Shown in pieces: positions 59,480-64,000 of a DNA stretch of 64,000 nucleotides. This stretch comes from Gyrodactylus bullatarudis (lineage: Eukaryota > Platyhelminthes > Monogenea > Gyrodactylidea > Gyrodactylidae), in the NCBI GenBank assembly GCA_012064415.1, contig SSNU01000244.1:1-64000 (forward strand), read 5' to 3'. The notes under the pieces are model-generated. The model searched no databases. It was given only the letters and a program-made list of their open reading frames with translations, and was not told the DNA's origin. The number at the start of each line of letters is the position of its first letter. The first letter of the stretch is position 1. Made by a program: the position numbers and the translations under genes.

Positions 59480-59704
59480 TTTTTGTGTGTTTAGTTTCCT
59501 TTTTGGTGCATCAAACACAATTTTTGGCTCTCTTTTTTGTGAACACAACCACTTGATGATTATGTTTCCTTAGACTACCCAATGTGTAGTCTCTCTTCTC
59601 AGTGTCCTTTGACGAAATTTAATCTTTGTAATGACTTCAACATCAATTTTTTGCACCGGCTCCAAGCACCTTATCATAATTATGATTCTTTTCTTCTTTT
59701 ACAG

Positions 59705-59809
59705 AGAACAAATGAACCAGAGATACAAATTGCGCAAGACCGAGAGATCCCGGTTCCATTAGATCCGAGTTTCATCATCAAAATACCAAACAGTGAACTT
59801 CTTCTCTAA
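59705..59809 (+). CDS. candidate alternative last exon of ankyrin
   Basis: A strong acceptor (pyrimidine tract then TTTTACAG) precedes 35 codons in phase 0 ending in TAA: EPEIQIAQDREIPVPLDPSF and IPNSELLL. The phase does not match exon 31 directly, so it would need an internal phase-0 donor in exon 32 (for example GAA|GTGTAT at about 59182) or an unseen exon. May also be intergenic chance. Confidence 0.3.
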   Translation, partial: RTNEPEIQIAQDREIPVPLDPSFIIKIPNSELLL

Positions 59810-61069
59810 ACAATATAACCAAAGTTTTACTCACACAATTCAGTTCACAATGTTGTACAATAGTGTGGAATATGATCTTTGATCTTCAAACTAATTAATA
59901 ATTAGCACTCGTGAGAAACAACCTACCTTTTTCTGTTTGTTAAGGAGATACCAAAGATGAGTACATCTTCAAGTTGCTTCTTGTTATTAACCTGAGGAAA
60001 TCATAATTATTATTATTACATCAACAACACCTCACATTTCGAAGATGATGGAAGCTAATCTCTTTTTCAAAATTTTCGTTCAACACAGGAGCACCCATCG
60101 AAACAATTTTGGCATTCTTCAATTATATTACATCTTTTTGAAATTAATTAATTAATACAATTATTATATCATCTATTGAAGAAAAAAAAAGTTTAAAAAG
60201 CCATTACTACTATTAAAGTCAAAAAGAACAGATATGGAAAATTTTAAGTTTCATTATTTTTAATTTTTTTCGGGAAGAGTAAAAGCACTTGTAAATAATC
60301 TTCCCACCTATAGAATATATATATTTATGAATAATACGCACACTCTGTGGCATTGTGGATTACAACAAAAGTTTTTCTTTTTTTAATCTTTGGCATACAG
60401 ACTCAAATATTATCATATTCCATTGTAATGAATTTTTTGCATCTCCAATAAAATGTAAAATTCATTGAGATAGTTTTGGTTTCAATGAACGTGTGGAATT
60501 TATTGCCCATTATATGAATTTTTATCTTAGATTCATCACTGTAAAAATTTTATAACTAAAAATTGTTTATGGCTTAAATAAATTATCATCTCTAAAAGTT
60601 TTCTTTCAAGTCTATTTTTTGGTTAAGTATACACCGAAAGAGTATAATCCTTTCATCGTTAAAGGTTATAATCTGGATTCCATCCTTAGTCTGAACAAAA
60701 GTCCTGGAAAAATTTAATTATATTATCAAAAGTCCAAAATTCTTTATTCTGTCTTAACTTTATGATCTCAACTCAAGATTGAGCCTAAATCATTGAGGGC
60801 CTAACTAGAAAGAAAGATTGATACTTTTTGATAATATTCGTTTGAATTATGTTAAAAGATTAATATGAGTTTCAGATGATGGTACATGAAGTAATTTAAA
60901 ATAGCTAATACTATTAGTCTAATAGCGTCGTTGATTTACCACTAAAATATGAATAACTCAGTAAAACAACAAAATTTTATTTTCAAAAATTCAATAAATT
61001 TTGTTTTAATTACTTTCAGTGTTTGCTCTTTATACTGCATTTTGAATAATCGTGTGAATAATACAGGTG

Positions 61070-61491
61070 ATGTCTGTCGAAACAAAAGATACCAAGAAGA
61101 CTGTCAATGAAAAATCTGAATCTGAACCAGTCGTTAAGAAATCTAAATTAGGTAAACCAAGTTTTTTCATTAAATTTCAGACGCTGAGGTTAAATCTAAT
61201 GGCGATTCAAAAACTGATAGTGCAAACGGTGACCACAAAAATGGCAGTACCGAACACAAGAATGGAAATGGAGTAGAAAAAAATGGTTCTGAGAAAAACG
61301 GTAAAGAATCCAATGGTGACCATAAACATGAAGAAGAAGAAGAACCCAAAAATGAAGATAAGTCCGATAAGGAGTCGGAAGACAAAGACGAAGAATCTGA
61401 AGAGGAGGAAGATGAAAAAGACCTCGCTGAAGAAAAATCTGATGAAGATAACGCTGACCAGAAGAGCGAAGATGAGGGCGACAAAAAATAG
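61070..61491 (+). CDS. acidic prothymosin-like protein
   Basis: Two exons, 61070-61151 and 61181-61491, joined across a 29-nt intron; total 393 nt, 130 residues plus TAG. The N-terminus reads MSVETKDTKKTVNEK, then KKSKL; the middle has repeated NG (DHKNGSTEHKNGNG), and the second half is dominated by Glu/Asp/Lys (EEEEEPKNEDKSDKES, EEEEDEKDL). There is no cysteine and little hydrophobic sequence. Composition, size and the Thr-Lys-Asp start recall prothymosin/parathymosin, disordered acidic nuclear proteins that bind histones. Low complexity makes homology uncertain; other acidic chaperone-like or nucleolar proteins are possible. The start at 61070 is the first ATG; the base triplet before it is GTG. 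AATAAA at 61572. Confidence 0.7.
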
Positions 61492-61571
61492 GTTTATACT
61501 AATACTATGATAACCCTTGGACTGTTTTGCATTTCAACGTTACATCTCCACCTGTAAACTATTCCTAAGTA

Positions 61572-61577
61572 AATAAA
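61572..61577 (+). terminator. polyadenylation signal of acidic protein gene
   Basis: AATAAA 80 nt after the stop codon, followed by T-rich sequence. Confidence 0.6.
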
Positions 61578-61900
61578 GATTTAAATGATGAATATCCCGC
61601 TCTTGCATTATTATCTGTTAAAGATTCGATCTAACTCTAAAGCTAAATACTAATATCAACTTACAAGTTTAAAGTTTCAGGTTGAGACTTTCAACTACGC
61701 CGAAAGAACTAGCAGGATGTAAGTAAAACAAAATAACTTGGAATTTAGATTTTTGTTAAAATAATTAGCAATTTTGTAAAATAAACTTGAAATATTAATT
61801 GTCAGTTTATGAAAAAAGCTGAGTCAGATCCCGTTCAATTACATTTCAAAAATCATTACAAAAGGATAGCAAATGCTAAATGTAATTTATATATATTGTA

Positions 61901-62314
61901 ATATACAACGTAGCGACAATACCGAAAGCAAGCCAAGTCAAGCCTGTTGTCAAATATTCTATTAAACTCAAACCGTTTATTACGAGAAAAGTTGAAGTAA
62001 AGGATTATCTTGACTTGGGTAAAACTCCCTTGCCTCCTCAACACTTGTCAAGAATACAGTCCAAGATTGAGCAAAAAAGTTTTCATGTTTCTAAAAGAGC
62101 AGCCTCAAGTTATATCGAGGATTTAAGACGTCAACTTTTTCTAGGTTCATCTGATGAAGCAGATTTTGCAGATGAAAATTCTATTACAGAATCATCCTCA
62201 TCGTACATTTCTCAAAGGGAAGATCGAAAATCAAGAAAAAATGAATTTTGCAAAGAATTTTTGGATTATCTAAAAGTGAACGACTTCAATACGGAGTATG
62301 TTTATTATATTTAG
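61901..62314 (+). CDS. unidentified exon, start not found
   Basis: The frame is open from about 61886 to a stop at 62314 and reads IPKASQVKPVVKYSIKLKPF, KVEVKDYLDLGKTPLPPQHL, SKRAASSYIEDLRRQLFLGS, then an acidic Ser-rich stretch. Codon use and composition look coding, but there is no ATG in frame, so an upstream exon is missing. A small possible exon (TTTCAG at about 61680, donor GTAAGT at about 61719) lies upstream but the join did not work in frame. Near the end a donor GTATGT at 62297 could splice to an acceptor at about 62341 or 62384. Two AATAAA at 62436-62445. No family recognised. Convergent with the GTP cyclohydrolase gene. Confidence 0.5.
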   Translation: MYNVATIPKASQVKPVVKYSIKLKPFITRKVEVKDYLDLGKTPLPPQHLSRIQSKIEQKSFHVSKRAASSYIEDLRRQLFLGSSDEADFADENSITESSSSYISQREDRKSRKNEFCKEFLDYLKVNDFNTEYVYYI

Positions 62315-62435
62315 AAAGATTCCTTCTTAAAGTCTTGCAGATTACATCCTGAATGAAATATATTTCAATTATACATCAGATTTATCAATTATCGAGGCAA
62401 GAGCTCTCATCAACGACATGGTAGCCCGAATAAGT

Positions 62436-62445
62436 AATAAATAAA
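62436..62445 (+). terminator. polyadenylation signals (two, overlapping) of unidentified gene
   Basis: AATAAATAAA, 26-35 nt before the stop codon of the convergent gene. Confidence 0.5.
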
Positions 62446-62470
62446 ATTAATAAATTGGTTTTTATCCAAT

Positions 62471-63037
62471 TCATGATTTATTGATTGTCTTCATGAATAG
62501 CTGCCATACCTCGGGACTTTTCATTTCACCTCTAACTGCTGTTGTCACAGTGCTCGTATCTGGTTTTTTAATACCTCTCATCGCCATGCACAGATGAGTT
62601 CCTTCTATAATGATGCCGATTCCTCTTGGGTTGAGAATCGTTTGAATTGACTCTAGTATCTCGTTAGTTAAACGCTCTTGAACTTGTAGTCTTCGCGAAA
62701 AGATTTCGACAACTCTAGCAAACTTGCTCAGACCGAGAATTTTACCATTGGGTATGTAACCAATCGTAATATGGCCGTAGAAGGGTACCAAATGATGTTC
62801 GCATAATGAAAAAAAGTCAATGTCCTTGATTGTAACTATGCCGTCGTAGTTTTCTGAGAAAACCGCCTCGTTTATAACGTTTTCAATACTCATGTTATAT
62901 CCTTGACAGAGTTCCATGAAACCATTGGCAGCCCTTAGGGGTGTTCTTAAAAGACCCTCCCTTGAGGAATCTTCTCCAATAGCCTCAATAATCTTTTTGT
63001 AACTTTCCCGGATTATTTCCACTTTATTCTCGGTCAT
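62471..63037 (-). CDS. GTP cyclohydrolase I
   Basis: Converts GTP to dihydroneopterin triphosphate, the first step of tetrahydrobiopterin (and folate) synthesis; a homodecamer in the cytosol. A single uninterrupted frame of 188 residues. Zinc site: Cys and His of FSLCEHHLVPF and the Cys of THLCMAMRG. Other family motifs: LLRTPLRAANGFMEL near the N-terminus, GLSKFARVVEIFSRRLQVQERLT, and TSTVTTAVRGEM (usually TSAVLG/TSCMLG) near the C-terminus. It lacks the 40-60-residue N-terminal extension of mammalian GCH1 (250 residues), through which the feedback regulator acts. In animals the product feeds monoamine and nitric oxide synthesis. The absence of introns is unusual for an animal copy: it could be a retrocopy, intron loss or transfer, but codon use looks like its neighbours. 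The start at 63037 fits the family length. Confidence 0.95.
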   Translation of the reverse strand: MTENKVEIIRESYKKIIEAIGEDSSREGLLRTPLRAANGFMELCQGYNMSIENVINEAVFSENYDGIVTIKDIDFFSLCEHHLVPFYGHITIGYIPNGKILGLSKFARVVEIFSRRLQVQERLTNEILESIQTILNPRGIGIIIEGTHLCMAMRGIKKPDTSTVTTAVRGEMKSPEVWQLFMKTINKS

Positions 63038-64000
63038 GAATTGAAGTTAAGTGAAAAGAAAAATGCATTTCACAAGCATAATTTATATATATAGGACACC
63101 AGTGGTAGCCATCAATCTTATTAAATGTATTAACAGACAAAGTAAATCTTTTTACACACAGCTGACGCCACCTAATATGTGTTATCCAGTGTGTATTCTG
63201 TGAAAATAATCATGATATGATATTCATAACAAATAATGGTTCATTTTTTCAAATGTTATTGACATTTTTTTGTTGTATAAAAAGTTGAAGATAGATTTCA
63301 GTTCATTCAATGGGACAATTATATTTTTTAATGTTCGTTTTAACAAGGACTCCAAGGACTTATGCATTGCATTGAAAAAAAATTACCAAGAAAATTTTTG
63401 TCAGAAGTTATTTTTCTAACGAAAATAAAATATTACATATCTACTTATTAGTAGATACGTGATTTAAATATGACTTAAACTATTTTAAAATGAGTACTTT
63501 TAAATTGTACATAAATCGCATCTCTTAACACTTTGATCTTCATTTACACTGGCTTCATGTTTGAAAAGAAGTTTATGAAATTTGAGCTGAGAGAATCTTG
63601 GAAATCGCATGTTTAACACTCTAAAATCTAAACTCACTTCTCACAGAATTTATCGTGAATTTTATTAATCTCAAGATTCATCTAATTTTATATTTTTGGG
63701 TACATTCTAAAATGGAAATAAACCCACTTGACCCTTTTTTATCATTCAACTCATGAGTTTAGATGAGAGATTGTTTTTTTTCTTCAAAAGAGCCAATGAA
63801 ATTCAACTAAATTTGTTCAATCTGAGTGAGCCTTCAACTTTAGTTAAGAATCGAGATTATTCTTCATCATTACTACTATTTTTCTCTATTGCCAATCGAT
63901 TATTGTCATATAAATTGTTCACATAAATTCTATCACTATAGTTCAGTATCATGTTCCGTGTAATCTAGAGTAAATTTTAATTATAATTTAACTCTTGTTC
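63038..64000. other. upstream of GTP cyclohydrolase, no gene seen
   Basis: AT-rich. A palindrome ATCTACTTATTAGTAGAT at about 63439-63456 equals the centre of MITE family A, perhaps a fourth degraded copy. No ORF of interest. Confidence 0.45.

Larger units (their letters stand above)
59365..61069. other. 3' flank of ankyrin and upstream region of acidic protein gene
   Basis: Apart from the polyadenylation signal and the candidate exon listed, nothing coding. A TTTCAG just before 61020 could be a 5' leader acceptor for the next gene. Confidence 0.4.

Noticed and set aside
61170..61484. Serine-rich minus-strand frame
   Set aside because: Antisense of the Glu/Asp/Lys codons of the acidic protein; composition is fully explained by that.
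1..64000. CRISPR array, bacterial operon features, rRNA
   Set aside because: No regularly spaced direct repeats, no ribosome binding site pattern and no rRNA-like sequence; the genes are intron-bearing eukaryotic.

Overview
The window is nuclear DNA from an invertebrate animal. The genes carry GT-AG introns, and two families seen here (a full ankyrin with ZU5, UPA and death domains, and a bestrophin) are metazoan. The DNA is strongly AT-rich and crowded with transposon debris. Several introns are extremely short (27, 29 and 33 nt) next to introns of several kb. I could not fix the phylum from sequence alone.

Layout. Bases 1-15.3 kb are a gene-poor repeat zone: two Penelope-like element (PLE) fragments, a tRNA-derived SINE inserted in one of them, several hairpin or MITE-type elements, a non-LTR retrotransposon relic, and four sequences that fit the core of a type I hammerhead ribozyme. 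From 15.9 to 25.1 kb there is a casein-kinase-1-like gene (minus), two tandem intronless genes for small secreted EGF-like proteins (plus), and an eight-exon bestrophin (minus). The large sixth intron of bestrophin contains a dead mariner and another PLE relic. From 25.9 to 59.4 kb a single ankyrin gene runs on the plus strand, head-to-head with bestrophin. I could join 32 exons in one uninterrupted frame of 8385 nt (2794 codons plus stop). They encode about 24 ANK repeats, ZU5-ZU5-UPA, a death domain, a run of tiny phase-1 cassettes, and a 2.6-kb tail exon that resembles the giant exons of vertebrate ankyrins in arrangement. Its introns host a TIR-complete but broken mariner and copies of at least five hairpin or MITE families. 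From 61 to 63 kb there are three small genes: an acidic prothymosin-like protein (plus), an unidentified exon (plus), and an intronless GTP cyclohydrolase I (minus).

Points most worth a second look: (1) hammerhead-like motifs in PLE terminal regions, three of them in a nested direct/inverted arrangement framed by a 12-nt repeat; (2) the ankyrin tail exon, with seven 16-residue Cys/His modules and an apparently perfect 360-bp internal duplication; (3) fourteen consecutive-type phase-1 cassette exons, all divisible by three, including the giant exon; (4) introns of 27-33 nt; (5) the tandem secreted EGF-like genes. All exon joins were made by eye from frame, splice signals and family knowledge; no alignment or expression data were available.
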